A stretch of 64,000 bases of DNA from Sporomusaceae bacterium FL31. Its GTDB lineage: Bacteria; Bacillota; Negativicutes; DSM-1736; Dendrosporobacteraceae. The stretch spans positions 62,001 to 126,000 of the forward strand of contig BIFV01000006.1 in the NCBI GenBank assembly GCA_003990955.1, written 5' to 3'. Both the position numbers and the translations under genes were made by a program. The notes below the pieces were generated by a model. The model saw only the letters and a program-made list of their open reading frames with translations, was not told the origin of the DNA and searched no databases. Shown in pieces: positions 26,792 to 35,533 of the stretch (positions are counted from its first letter, which is position 1; the number at the start of each line of letters is the position of its first letter).

Positions 26792-29173
26792 TTAGAACAC
26801 TTGATGTTCTGTTCTGTCAATGATTTCATCCTGCAAAGCTTTGGTTAAGTTATTAAAATAATCACTATAGCCAGCCACTCGCACAATAAGATTGCTATAT
26901 TGTTCGGGATTTTTCTGGGCATCCCGCAGCGTGCCGGCATCAACAATGTTGAACTGAATATGATGTCCGTCCAGCCTAAAATACGCTCGGATTAAATCTT
27001 TCAGCTTAACCAGACCATCGTGTCCTTGGACAACCTGTGGAGTGAACTTTTGATTGAGCAATGCCCCTCCTGTCCGGAGTTGATCCATTTTAGCTGCTGA
27101 TTTGATTACCGCTGTAGGGCCATTTTTATCGGCTCCCTGAACTGGTGAAATTCCTTCTGACAGCGGTTTTCCAGCTTTTCGTCCATCCGGTGTCGCACCA
27201 ATGACTGAACCAAAATAAACATGACAGGTAGTGGGCAGCATTTCGATACGATAAGTACCGCCTGTAGGTGTTTTTCTGCCATTGACAACATCATGGAAAA
27301 TCTCAAATACCTTGAGCATGATATTGTCAGCCGCATCATCATCATTGCCATATTTCGGAGTTTTGTTCAATAAAAATTGCCGCGTTTTCTCATGTCCGAT
27401 GAAATCGGCTTTTAAGATATTAATCAGCTCAGGCAGCGAGAATTTCTGCTTGCCATAGACATGTGCCTCAAGGGCTGATAAACAATCGGTAATACTGCCA
27501 ATCCCAACGCCTTGAATGTACCGGGAATTGTAGCGCGCGCCCCCAGCATTGTAATCCTGACCTTTTTCAATACAATCATCAATGACGACCGACATGAAAG
27601 GAGCCGGCATATACTTGGCATAGAGCATCTCAATAATATTGTTGCCTCTGATTTTGATTTCAACAAAATGCTGTACTTGCTGCTTAAATGCAGTCAGCAG
27701 CTCATCTAACGATGCAAATTTCGCCGGATCGCCAGTAACACGCCCTATTTGTTTGCCAGTATTCGGGTCAACACCATTATAGAGTGTAATTTCTAATATT
27801 TTTACAAGATTAAGGTAGCCGGTTAAGATATACGCTTCTTTACCAAAACAACCTACCTCAACGCAGCCGCTGGTGCCGCCGCAGCGGGCATCTTCCAGCG
27901 ATTTGCCCTGACGAAGCAATTCTTCCAGCACAGCATCGGTATTAAACACCGAAGGAAACCCCATGCCTTCCCGAATCACTTCTGCAGACTTAATGACAAA
28001 TTGGTCGGGATTTTTTCTGCTGATTTGAACATTCGTACTTGGCTGCAATGTTCTCATCTCCGCAACAATGTCTAACAGCAAATAGGACAATTCGTTGACT
28101 CCATCACTGCCATCCGGCTTTATCCCGCCGATGTTGATGTTGCAAAAATCGGTATAAGTCGCACTTTCCTGGAGGGTAATTCCAACTTTCGGCGGTGCAG
28201 GCTGATTATTAAACTTGACCCAGAAGCATTCCAATAATTCTTTGGCAGACTCACGCGTGAGCGTACCAGCCTGAAGTTCTCGCTCATAAAACGGATATAA
28301 ATGAATATCCAGTTTACCTGGGCAAAATGAATCCCAGGTGTTGAGTTCGGTAATAACCCCCAGATGAACAAACCAATAGGACTGCAAAGCTTCCCGGAAT
28401 GTCCGCGGGGCATGAGCCGGAACATGGTTGCAAATCTCCGCAATATCAAGCAGTTCCTGCTTTCTTACCAGATCCTGTTCCTGAGCAGCTAAATCCCGGG
28501 CAGCCTGAGCATGCCGCTGAGCAAAAATGATCAGAGCATCACAGCAAATCGCCATTGCCGTTAATTGCTCCTGCTTATCATAAGCCTGCGGATCCTGCTG
28601 GTAATCCAGCTCCTGTAGTTTCTGTTCAATACTCTGTTTGAAGTTCAGAAAGCCCTGCTGATAGATTTTACCGCCGGCAACCGTATGACCTGGTGCTCTT
28701 TGTTCCATAAATTCGGTGTAAATACCAGCTTCATAGCAGTCTTTCCAGGCTGGTGTCATTTGATCAAAAATCAGGTCACGAATGGCCTTTCCTTGCCAAA
28801 ATGGAATGATTTCCTCCTGTTGAATACGCTTGGTTTGCTCATCCACCCGAAAGAAGATCTTATCCCGCTGATCCATCACAACAAAATCTTCAACAGTATG
28901 GCAGCACAGCTCAGGATAAGTGGGTGCCTCCTGCGGCCCGGTTCCCCGTTCGCCGACAATCAGTTCACCATCGTTAATACAGATCGTCTTATTACTCATC
29001 ACATGCTTAAAGGTCAAAGCCCGTAAAACGGGTATTGAAACCTTGCCGGCATGTTTTTTATAGGCTTCAGTTACCAGCACTGCTCTTTCTATAGACAAGC
29101 GGGGTACAGCATTAACACTTTGTGCTTTCAGTTTTTCCACCCGTTGATTGAGGTTTAGACTTGTCACTGTCAT
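26792..29173 (-). CDS. hypD: trans-4-hydroxy-L-proline dehydratase, glycyl radical enzyme
   Basis: This 793-residue glycyl-radical enzyme fits the HypD group, which removes water from trans-4-hydroxy-L-proline to give pyrroline-5-carboxylate. The active-site Cys and Glu lie in GGTSGCVEVGCFGKEAY (about residue 430); the wording after it (LTGYLNLVKILEITL) is that of HypD rather than pyruvate formate-lyase or glycerol dehydratase. The radical glycine is in VRVAGYSDY near the C-terminus. ATG at 29171-29173 lies nine bases after GGAGG, beating an in-frame ATG at 29182 that touches the ribosome site. The activase gene directly precedes it. The activity assignment comes from motif wording and context. 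Confidence 0.87.
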   Translation of the reverse strand: MTVTSLNLNQRVEKLKAQSVNAVPRLSIERAVLVTEAYKKHAGKVSIPVLRALTFKHVMSNKTICINDGELIVGERGTGPQEAPTYPELCCHTVEDFVVMDQRDKIFFRVDEQTKRIQQEEIIPFWQGKAIRDLIFDQMTPAWKDCYEAGIYTEFMEQRAPGHTVAGGKIYQQGFLNFKQSIEQKLQELDYQQDPQAYDKQEQLTAMAICCDALIIFAQRHAQAARDLAAQEQDLVRKQELLDIAEICNHVPAHAPRTFREALQSYWFVHLGVITELNTWDSFCPGKLDIHLYPFYERELQAGTLTRESAKELLECFWVKFNNQPAPPKVGITLQESATYTDFCNINIGGIKPDGSDGVNELSYLLLDIVAEMRTLQPSTNVQISRKNPDQFVIKSAEVIREGMGFPSVFNTDAVLEELLRQGKSLEDARCGGTSGCVEVGCFGKEAYILTGYLNLVKILEITLYNGVDPNTGKQIGRVTGDPAKFASLDELLTAFKQQVQHFVEIKIRGNNIIEMLYAKYMPAPFMSVVIDDCIEKGQDYNAGGARYNSRYIQGVGIGSITDCLSALEAHVYGKQKFSLPELINILKADFIGHEKTRQFLLNKTPKYGNDDDAADNIMLKVFEIFHDVVNGRKTPTGGTYRIEMLPTTCHVYFGSVIGATPDGRKAGKPLSEGISPVQGADKNGPTAVIKSAAKMDQLRTGGALLNQKFTPQVVQGHDGLVKLKDLIRAYFRLDGHHIQFNIVDAGTLRDAQKNPEQYSNLIVRVAGYSDYFNNLTKALQDEIIDRTEHQVF

Positions 29174-29178
29174 GCGTA

Positions 29179-30081
29179 TCATCCTCCAATTTTTACAGTT
29201 AGTCCAAGCGTTGTTAATTTCCGAGAAAGCTCGGCGAGTTTTTCATCCTCAGGCGGTTGAATATTCGGCAGCAAATAAGGTTTGCCTAACCGAGCATATT
29301 TATCGGCAGCAATATGATGATAAGGCAATAAAGAAACGTTACGCAAATTTAAGGAGGCGACAAAAGCACCTGTTTTCATGATGTTTTCCTCATCATCGTT
29401 GATACCCGGAACCACAGGAATCCGAATCCAGATATTGCGGGTTTTTGCTGCCAGCTTCGCTAAGTTCTCCAGGATAGGTTTATTCGACACGCCAGTGTAT
29501 TGCCGGTGCGCTTCATCCTCCATATGCTTAAGATCATAGAGAAACAGGTCTACCTGCTCAACAATTCTGTCCAATGATTCCCATGGTGCATAGCCGGAAG
29601 TATCCACAGCCGTATGAATGCCTCGTGCCGTACAGCAATCAAGCACATGAGCTAAAAACTCAAGCTGCAGCAAAGCTTCCCCGCCAGAAAAAGTCACTCC
29701 GCCACCAGATTGTTCATAAAAAACTTTATCTTTTTCAATTTCTTTCATGACTTCGGCCACCGTCATACTGCGGCCTAATTTTTCGATTGCGCCGGTAGGA
29801 CATTCATTGATACAAGTCTCACACCAACTGCAGACCGTTTCATTCCGTCTAAGACCTTGCTCCAGCACCGTTACAGCTGTGTGTGGACAATTTTGTGCAC
29901 AATCACCGCAGCCAATGCATTTGTTCTTTAAATAGACCATTTCAGACCTGGCTGTCAGGCTTTCCGGATTATGACACCACCAGCAACTGAGTGGGCAGCC
30001 TTTCAAAAAAACGGTGGTACGTATTCCTGGCCCATCATGTATGGAATATTTCTGAATGTTAAATACTGTTCCTGTAATCAA
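29179..30081 (-). CDS. HypD-activating radical SAM enzyme
   Basis: The activase places the glycyl radical on the adjacent dehydratase. The 300-residue protein has the opening SIHDGPGIRTTVFLKGCPLSCWWCHNPE, giving the CxxxCxxC site for the radical-SAM cluster, then a ferredoxin-like insert with two Cys sets (CIGCGDCAQNCP and CSWCETCINECP) for two more clusters, and GGVTFSGGEALLQ. This is the standard form of glycyl-radical activases. The start is TTG at 30079-30081 behind GGTGGTG. It leads the operon from the sigma-54 promoter at 30139-30156. Its stop lies eight bases before the hypD ATG. Confidence 0.92.
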   Translation of the reverse strand: MITGTVFNIQKYSIHDGPGIRTTVFLKGCPLSCWWCHNPESLTARSEMVYLKNKCIGCGDCAQNCPHTAVTVLEQGLRRNETVCSWCETCINECPTGAIEKLGRSMTVAEVMKEIEKDKVFYEQSGGGVTFSGGEALLQLEFLAHVLDCCTARGIHTAVDTSGYAPWESLDRIVEQVDLFLYDLKHMEDEAHRQYTGVSNKPILENLAKLAAKTRNIWIRIPVVPGINDDEENIMKTGAFVASLNLRNVSLLPYHHIAADKYARLGKPYLLPNIQPPEDEKLAELSRKLTTLGLTVKIGG

Positions 30082-30138
30082 AAAATCACCACCAAATTAC
30101 TTCGTTCTTTTTCATCAGCATGGTCTCAGTCATATCAA

Positions 30139-30156
30139 TTGCAAAAACCATGCCAA
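30139..30156 (-). promoter_or_regulatory. sigma-54 promoter of the hydroxyproline dehydratase operon
   Basis: TTGGCATGGTTTTTGCAAT on the minus strand matches the -24/-12 consensus (YTGGCAYGRNNNTTGCW) at nearly every position, with exact GG-to-GC spacing. It lies about 60 bases before the activase start. Confidence 0.88.
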
Positions 30157-30224
30157 TCTACTTTTCAAAAAAGTGCCGTAAAATTCTATATAAATCTAGG
30201 ATGGATTAGTTCAAACAAAGCCAA

Positions 30225-30274
30225 GTCCCTAAAGTGGGACAATATCTTTTTAGACATTGTCCCACTTTAGGGAC
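30225..30274. promoter_or_regulatory. tandem upstream activator sites for the sigma-54 regulator
   Basis: Two 16-bp dyads, GTCCCTAAAGTGGGAC (30225-30240) and its exact reverse complement GTCCCACTTTAGGGAC (30259-30274), have centres 34 bp apart, close to three helical turns. They lie about 75 to 120 bp upstream of the -24 element. No U-tract follows either arm, so binding sites for the neighbouring activator are a better reading than a terminator, although both could apply as the regulator stop is at 30276. Confidence 0.65.
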
Positions 30275-30275
30275 T

Positions 30276-31709
30276 CTATACTGGCTCGTGAAGTTTAATT
30301 TCCCACTCAATGTGATACTTTTTTAATTTATTGTGAAGAGTCTGCCTGGGAATATTGAGCATTCTGGCAGCTTCTGCCCCATTGCCATTAGCCTCTTTAA
30401 TCGCCTGTTGAATCAAGTTTCTCTCATAGGCACGCAGTTTCTCATTCAGGGATGCATGTGACAGAGCAGCACTTGTTCCGGGCTCTGGAAATTGATGAGA
30501 CGTACTCAAATGCCGCAGATGGTGAGGAAGATCCTGAACCTCGATCATGTTTCCGTCAATAAAATTAAGCATACTTTCGATAGTATATCTTAATTCCCGG
30601 ATATTGCCTGGCCACGAGTAGACCTGTAGCAATGCCAAGGCTTCAGGAGAAATGCCTGTCACCTTCTTGTTAACTTTATCTGAATAAAAATTGATAAAGA
30701 ATTCTGTAAGTATCGCAATATCTTCTTTTCGTTCACGGAGAGCCGGAATATTAAAAGGAATCACATTGAGGCGGTAATATAAATCCTGCCGCAAAACTTT
30801 TCTATCTACCAGCTGCACCGGCGGTTCATTGGTACTGGCAATGATTCTGACATCAACCTGAATGGTATGTGCGCCGCCTACGCGTCGAATCATCCCATCC
30901 TGTAACACGCGTAGTAATTTCCCCTGCAGCTCCATATCCATAGAATTGATTTCATCCAAGAATAGCGTTCCGCCGTCTGCCAATTCAAACAGACCGGGCT
31001 TGTCTCTAGCTCCGGTAAAACTTCCTGCTGTTGTGCCAAATAAAATGCTATCTAACAGCGTATTGGGTAATGCTGCACAATTTTGAGCAATAAAAGGTTT
31101 ATTCTTCCGAATGGTGCCAGCGTTATGGATAGCCTGAACCAAAAGTTCCTTGCCAGTACCTGTCTCGCCATATACCAGGACTGGTGAACTGCTATCTGCT
31201 ATTTTTCGTGCTCGCTCTTTCAATTCGGTAATCTGCAGAGTCTCACCAATAATATCAGCAAACGTGTAAGTAGCCCCATTGCCTTTATAGGTTTTTTCAT
31301 TCGCTTTTTTCTTAAATAAAACAGATTGCAGGGTTAAGACTTTCTCAGCTAGTTCTTTCACTTGAGTTAAATCCCGATATATTTCAACCGCACCGACAAT
31401 TTCCCCTTGCTTCACCAGCGGAATCGTCGAGGTCAATGTGGAAACCTTTACGCCCTGGAAATTGGTATAGGTTTGAACATAATCAATAATGGGCTGTTGA
31501 TTACGTAATACCCGGTAAAACGTGCTGCTTTCAGGGGTCAGGTCAGGAAAAATTTCTAAAATATTTTTGCCAATGGCTTTATCTTTGCTGATTCCCGCAA
31601 TATTGGTTGCAGGCTCGTTGTAAAAGGTGACATTGGCATGCTGATCCACCACTAAAATTCCTTCGTCTAAGTTCTTAAGGATGGATTCTAATAGAAATTT
31701 ATAATCCAT
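30276..31709 (-). CDS. PAS/sigma-54 enhancer-binding activator, RocR-like
   Basis: The 477-residue activator has an N-terminal PAS domain (about 5-115), a linker, an AAA+ domain (about 150-375) with Walker A GETGTGKE and GGTLFLDEINSM, and a C-terminal Fis-type HTH (about 430-470; GNGAEAARMLNIPRQTLHNKLKK). The sigma-54-contact loop reads GSFTGA in place of the usual GAFTGA. The LDEINSM wording is like RocR-type activators of arginine/proline catabolism. With the downstream sigma-54 promoter and paired dyads it should switch on the activase-hypD operon, perhaps on sensing hydroxyproline or a product via PAS. The ligand is unknown. Confidence 0.9.
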   Translation of the reverse strand: MDYKFLLESILKNLDEGILVVDQHANVTFYNEPATNIAGISKDKAIGKNILEIFPDLTPESSTFYRVLRNQQPIIDYVQTYTNFQGVKVSTLTSTIPLVKQGEIVGAVEIYRDLTQVKELAEKVLTLQSVLFKKKANEKTYKGNGATYTFADIIGETLQITELKERARKIADSSSPVLVYGETGTGKELLVQAIHNAGTIRKNKPFIAQNCAALPNTLLDSILFGTTAGSFTGARDKPGLFELADGGTLFLDEINSMDMELQGKLLRVLQDGMIRRVGGAHTIQVDVRIIASTNEPPVQLVDRKVLRQDLYYRLNVIPFNIPALRERKEDIAILTEFFINFYSDKVNKKVTGISPEALALLQVYSWPGNIRELRYTIESMLNFIDGNMIEVQDLPHHLRHLSTSHQFPEPGTSAALSHASLNEKLRAYERNLIQQAIKEANGNGAEAARMLNIPRQTLHNKLKKYHIEWEIKLHEPV

Positions 31710-31969
31710 ATCGTTCAGCCCCCTGCGATAAAATGAACAACCCGTACTACCAGAACAGCCAGTTTACTATCCTTAAATTCGGTAACCGTTATTAACAAAA
31801 ATCATACTCACAAATTAAGTGGATTACAAGTTTTTTAAACAAAATTCTAGAACTAGTTTATCTCGCCATCCTGCAGCTTATTACCAAGGATATCCCAAAA
31901 TTAATCAGTGTACTAACAATCACAACAGTGATATAATGACGATATAAACTCATCAAGGGAGCATTGTCA

Positions 31970-32419
31970 GTGAATAAACAAACTAAAGGCGGCTTTGATA
32001 TCGAATCAAGCCTCGGCTATCTTCTTTCAAAATGTCATCAAAAAGCCTTCCAGGTCTTTCGCCAGAAGCTGTTAGCCTATGGTCTCACCCCGCCACAATT
32101 TGCGCTGTTAGCTTTTCTCTGGAAAAAAGACGAACAATCGCAGATTCAATTAGGCAAGGCCATGGAGATGGACCGAACCACCATCAGTGGAATTATCGAC
32201 CGCCTAGCTAAACAAGGATTAGTCAGCCGTATGCCGCATCCGGAAGATCGTCGGGTTTTTATGATTAATCTGACTGATGCTGGTAAAAACTTAGAAGCCA
32301 GTGCTTCTGGCTTATCGGTCACTGCCAATGCCCAAGCTGCTGCAAATTTGTCGGAACAAGAACAAGCAACCTTAGTGGATTTACTCAAAAAAATGCGAGG
32401 TGAATCAAATGACAAGTAA
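31970..32419 (+). CDS. MarR-family transcriptional regulator
   Basis: A winged-helix regulator of about 149 residues with the MarR pattern: GYLLSKCHQKAFQVF dimer helix, TPPQFALLAFL, the recognition helix region MDRTTISGIIDRLAKQGLV and the wing with HPEDRRVF. It probably controls the DUF169 and EVE genes behind it, since it overlaps the former by 11 bases. GTG at 31970 is nine bases after AGGGAG and preferred; TTG at 31964 in the same frame is the alternative. A good -10 (TATAAT, 31932-31937) lies just upstream. Confidence 0.9.
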   Translation: MNKQTKGGFDIESSLGYLLSKCHQKAFQVFRQKLLAYGLTPPQFALLAFLWKKDEQSQIQLGKAMEMDRTTISGIIDRLAKQGLVSRMPHPEDRRVFMINLTDAGKNLEASASGLSVTANAQAAANLSEQEQATLVDLLKKMRGESNDK

Positions 32420-33185
32420 CATTGCACAAGCTGTCAACTTAAGGTACTCTCCTGTAGCCATTCTATTTTCTAATGAAAAACCGCTTGAAACCATTCAGTT
32501 CAAGGAAGGGCGCTGGGGCTGCGTAATCGCCATGCTCACTGCAGCCGCAAAAGGTCGAACAGCGATCTTTGACCGTAAGACTTATGGCTGTATTGGAGGC
32601 GGTACCGGATTAGGGTTTGGCAATACTTATACCGGGATGCCTGGAGGTATTGAATATTTCCTGTCAACCGGCAATAAGCAATTCTGTGAAAGTGAGATGG
32701 GACAAAACATCGTAAAAAACTGGCCTGCGCTCAGTCATGGTGAAGCGTATAAGAAAACCCCTGAATTGGCCAAATCTTTTTCTGATAACCTCCCTTACTA
32801 TGATGTCCCCACTGAATATGTCATCTTTAAACCACTGGATAAACTGCTGGCTGATGACAAGCCGGAGGTCATCGTTTTCCTGGCTGCACCGGACCAGATT
32901 TCGGCGCTGGTAACCCTGGCAAACTATGGCCGCCATGGCGGCGACAACGTCATTGTTCCCTGGGGAGCCGGCTGTCATAGTATCTGTATTATGCCGCTGC
33001 AAGAAGGGCGTTCAGAAAAACCGCGGGCAATTGTTGGTCTTACTGATATTTCTGCCCGTAAACAGGTGGACAAAGATATCCTATCTTTCAGCGTTCCTTA
33101 TCATATGTTTTTGGAGATGGAAAGCCATGTAGCAGAAAGCTTCCTGACACGAGATGAATGGTTGAAAATCAAAGACAGAAATTAG
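32409..33185 (+). CDS. DUF169-family protein
   Basis: The 258-residue protein matches DUF169: SPVAILFSNEKP, WGCVIAMLTAAAKGRTAIFDRKTYGCIGG, GGIEYFLSTG and the GHCHS-like GAGCHSIC segment with conserved Cys residues. Members occur in anaerobes and may bind metal or cofactor, but the function is unknown. ATG at 32409 follows GAGGTG, overlapping the MarR gene; translation is probably coupled. No membrane or signal segment is seen. Confidence 0.85.
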   Translation: MTSNIAQAVNLRYSPVAILFSNEKPLETIQFKEGRWGCVIAMLTAAAKGRTAIFDRKTYGCIGGGTGLGFGNTYTGMPGGIEYFLSTGNKQFCESEMGQNIVKNWPALSHGEAYKKTPELAKSFSDNLPYYDVPTEYVIFKPLDKLLADDKPEVIVFLAAPDQISALVTLANYGRHGGDNVIVPWGAGCHSICIMPLQEGRSEKPRAIVGLTDISARKQVDKDILSFSVPYHMFLEMESHVAESFLTRDEWLKIKDRN

Positions 33186-33206
33186 GCAATAAGGAGAGTG
33201 GTCTTT

Positions 33207-33626
33207 TTGGCTTATTGGTTAGCCAAAACTGAACCGGAAAGTTACAGTTATGACGACCTGGAACGCTTAGGCCGGGATGGCTGGAATGGCGTGAGAAATT
33301 TCACTGCCCTAAAGCATATCAGTAATATGAAACCAGGTGACTTGGTATTTGTTTATCATACCGGCAAAGAAAAGGCCATTGTCGGTGTAGCTGGAGTGGT
33401 GTCTCAACCCTATCCTGATCCAACTGAAACTGACAAGCGTTTTATTGTAGCTGATGTCGAGCCGCGTTATCGGCTGGACAGACCTGTATCACTAAAAGAA
33501 ATTAAGCAAAATCCTGTTTTCGATGAATGGGAGCTTGTTCGCCAATCCCGGTTATCTGTCATGCCGGTTACACCAGAACATTGGTCCTTAATTCACGCTC
33601 TTGCCAAAGAAATACCCTTGGATTAG
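33207..33626 (+). CDS. EVE-domain protein
   Basis: A 139-residue EVE domain (PUA-like fold, relative of human THYN1) that covers the whole protein: AYWLAKTEPESYSYDDL, WNGVRNFTALKHISNMKPGDLVFVYHTG, and SRLSVMPVTPEHW. EVE domains bind modified bases in DNA or RNA and are linked to restriction and translation quality control; here no restriction gene is adjacent. TTG at 33207 is ten bases after AAGGAG and gives the usual start (M)AYWL; a GTG at 33198 is too close. The gene ends the marR-DUF169-EVE operon. Confidence 0.88.
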   Translation: MAYWLAKTEPESYSYDDLERLGRDGWNGVRNFTALKHISNMKPGDLVFVYHTGKEKAIVGVAGVVSQPYPDPTETDKRFIVADVEPRYRLDRPVSLKEIKQNPVFDEWELVRQSRLSVMPVTPEHWSLIHALAKEIPLD

Positions 33627-33651
33627 CCTCACTCCGCATCATTACAGACCA

Positions 33652-33688
33652 ACTCCTCAATACCGAAAAAGGTATTGAGGAGTTTTTC
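33652..33688 (+). terminator. terminator of the marR operon
   Basis: Perfect 13-bp stem ACTCCTCAATACC / GGTATTGAGGAGT with a six-base loop and TTTTTC after it. It abuts the stop of the GHKL gene on the other strand. Confidence 0.9.
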
Positions 33689-33690
33689 AA

Positions 33691-35367
33691 TCAACGATCC
33701 TCTTCAAATCGGCCCCCGAGCAAGTCGAATCCAGCGATTGTTCTTTGATTGACTGCAATTCCTTTTTTGCGGCAGTAATTTACATACAGCTTAAAAGCAG
33801 TTTCTAATAAAGCACTATGCGGTTCCAGTCCATAAATTGTTGCTTCATGATAACGCTGATAAAAAGCAGGTTCTGCGCTAAATTCCTCACTGACGGGACT
33901 ATTCAGAAGATATTCCTGCAGCATCATATTCAATAAGAGCTGCCAGCCGCCAATGCCACGACGAGCTAAAGCGATCGTTTTGCGATCAAAGGTAATATGG
34001 CTGCTCCCATCCGTCCAGGACTTAGCCGTATCTGATACACCAAGATCTACTCGCCGAATGCCCAGTCCTTTCCTGTGCCGGCCAACAATACATTCAAACA
34101 CCTTACCGGAAATTTGATTCAACACGGTAACAGCGGCTTGTTCCTCCTTGGTCCACTCTTTAGGCGAAAGCGGCAGACGCAGTTCGGAGAAATCACGGCA
34201 TATCTCCCTGAAATCTTCCACTGCCACAGGATTGGCATCTTTATACCAGGGATGAATCCGGACCATCCCCTGTTTGATTTGTTCCATAAATTCATGCACA
34301 TTGTCTGCTCTAAATCGTTCTAAGGTTGTGGAATTTAAAATAAACGCACGTTTGGAACGATGTAAGTATTCAGCCAATGTATTTCCCGGTAAAGCTGCTG
34401 CGACCGGTTTATCACCCCATAGAAGTTCTGGAGAAATCTCACTGATGCTATGATATTTCCCCAGAATATCCTGAACTATTTTACTTTCTTTTACAGCCTT
34501 TTCATCCAATTGACCTGCGAGAAAGAGTTGGGCAAGCTGTCCCCTCCTAGCATCGGTCATTCGGATGCGCGACGTTTTTTCACCTTGCTGCAGAAACGGC
34601 TTAACCCGTTTCCAAACCTCGCAGTCCGCTGTGAGAATATCATTGCGAGCCATATTCAAGGCAAAATGGATACCTGGTTTGCTCACCACAATACCACCAT
34701 AACCGAATTGATCGGCAGGATAACTTCTAACCAGAAAGCCAAGATTATAAACTGCAAGATCGCCGTTTTCCTTAAGTTTAATCCAGGCATCGGACGTCTG
34801 ATGCGTCCACTTTTCTTTAGCAGCATCTTTATTAATCCGCTTACCATTCACCAATACTGGGACATACACAAATTTAACCAGTTCTTTTAATTCTCTCTCA
34901 AACAAGTACAAGTCATGAGCACTCAGCAATTCATAGAACTCGCCCTCAATGAGCAGCCCCTCCTGATACGGCAATCCATCGCTTAATTCATAATCAAGCC
35001 CGCGATTCCTAATATCAACCACCATGCGGAATTCATTTGTTCTCCATACAGTTGGACAATAGTTCCAGAGCTGTGCCCGCCCGATCCCGAATTGACCGAA
35101 GCTGCGCTCCTCTTCAATATGATCAAAACCAAACACTTCAAAGCATTGCTCAATTTCTTGCCTGGATTTAAACCCGCAGCCATCATCCCGAATGGTGATT
35201 TTTGCCTGGCTAATGGTAATCTCAATCACTTTAGCATCAGCGTCAATACTATTCATGACGCATTCTCCCACACTTTTGGCCAGTGTTCCTGCCTGTGCTT
35301 TGATGAGAGAATAGATAATATCAGGAGCTACCGTAAATTTTCGGATATTCACGATCGGAGTTGGCAC
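33691..35367 (-). CDS. GHKL (HSP90-like) ATPase protein of unknown function
   Basis: A 558-residue protein with an N-terminal GHKL ATPase domain: ECVMNSIDADA (N-box), IRDDGCGF (G1) and SFGQFGIGRAQLWN (G2). The middle part (about 180-330) looks like an HSP90/MutL-type transducer region. The C-terminal 150 residues contain MMLQEYLLN followed by AEPAFYQRYHEA, which recalls the metallopeptidase-like tail seen on some phage-type GHKL proteins but without the zinc histidines. GTG at 35365-35367 follows GGGAGG. It is a one-gene unit between convergent and divergent neighbours. I cannot name the family; a role in DNA repair or defence is only a possibility. Confidence 0.75.
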   Translation of the reverse strand: MPTPIVNIRKFTVAPDIIYSLIKAQAGTLAKSVGECVMNSIDADAKVIEITISQAKITIRDDGCGFKSRQEIEQCFEVFGFDHIEEERSFGQFGIGRAQLWNYCPTVWRTNEFRMVVDIRNRGLDYELSDGLPYQEGLLIEGEFYELLSAHDLYLFERELKELVKFVYVPVLVNGKRINKDAAKEKWTHQTSDAWIKLKENGDLAVYNLGFLVRSYPADQFGYGGIVVSKPGIHFALNMARNDILTADCEVWKRVKPFLQQGEKTSRIRMTDARRGQLAQLFLAGQLDEKAVKESKIVQDILGKYHSISEISPELLWGDKPVAAALPGNTLAEYLHRSKRAFILNSTTLERFRADNVHEFMEQIKQGMVRIHPWYKDANPVAVEDFREICRDFSELRLPLSPKEWTKEEQAAVTVLNQISGKVFECIVGRHRKGLGIRRVDLGVSDTAKSWTDGSSHITFDRKTIALARRGIGGWQLLLNMMLQEYLLNSPVSEEFSAEPAFYQRYHEATIYGLEPHSALLETAFKLYVNYCRKKGIAVNQRTIAGFDLLGGRFEEDR

Positions 35368-35471
35368 GTCTCTTCCCTCCCTTTAGCCTGACGGCTATCC
35401 AAGTACATTGATCTAAATAATGCAAACCATTCGACTACTTACACTATTTTCCTCTTTATTTAGTTTCAATC

Positions 35472-35504
35472 ATAAAAAGCACTTCCTTTATCTGAAAGTG
35501 CTTT
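35472..35504 (-). terminator. terminator of the LysR gene
   Basis: AAAGCACTT / AAGTGCTTT stem with TTTTT following on the minus strand. Confidence 0.75.
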
Positions 35505-35533
35505 AAGCTAAATACAATTCCCAATCCATATAT

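Noticed and set aside
30224..30275. Ordinary terminator of the hydroxyproline regulator
   Set aside because: Each arm is itself a dyad and no U-tract follows, while position and spacing suit activator sites; a terminator role is kept only as an alternative.
33207..33626. EVE protein as part of a restriction system
   Set aside because: It is in a marR-DUF169 operon and the GHKL gene beyond is on the opposite strand with a terminator between.
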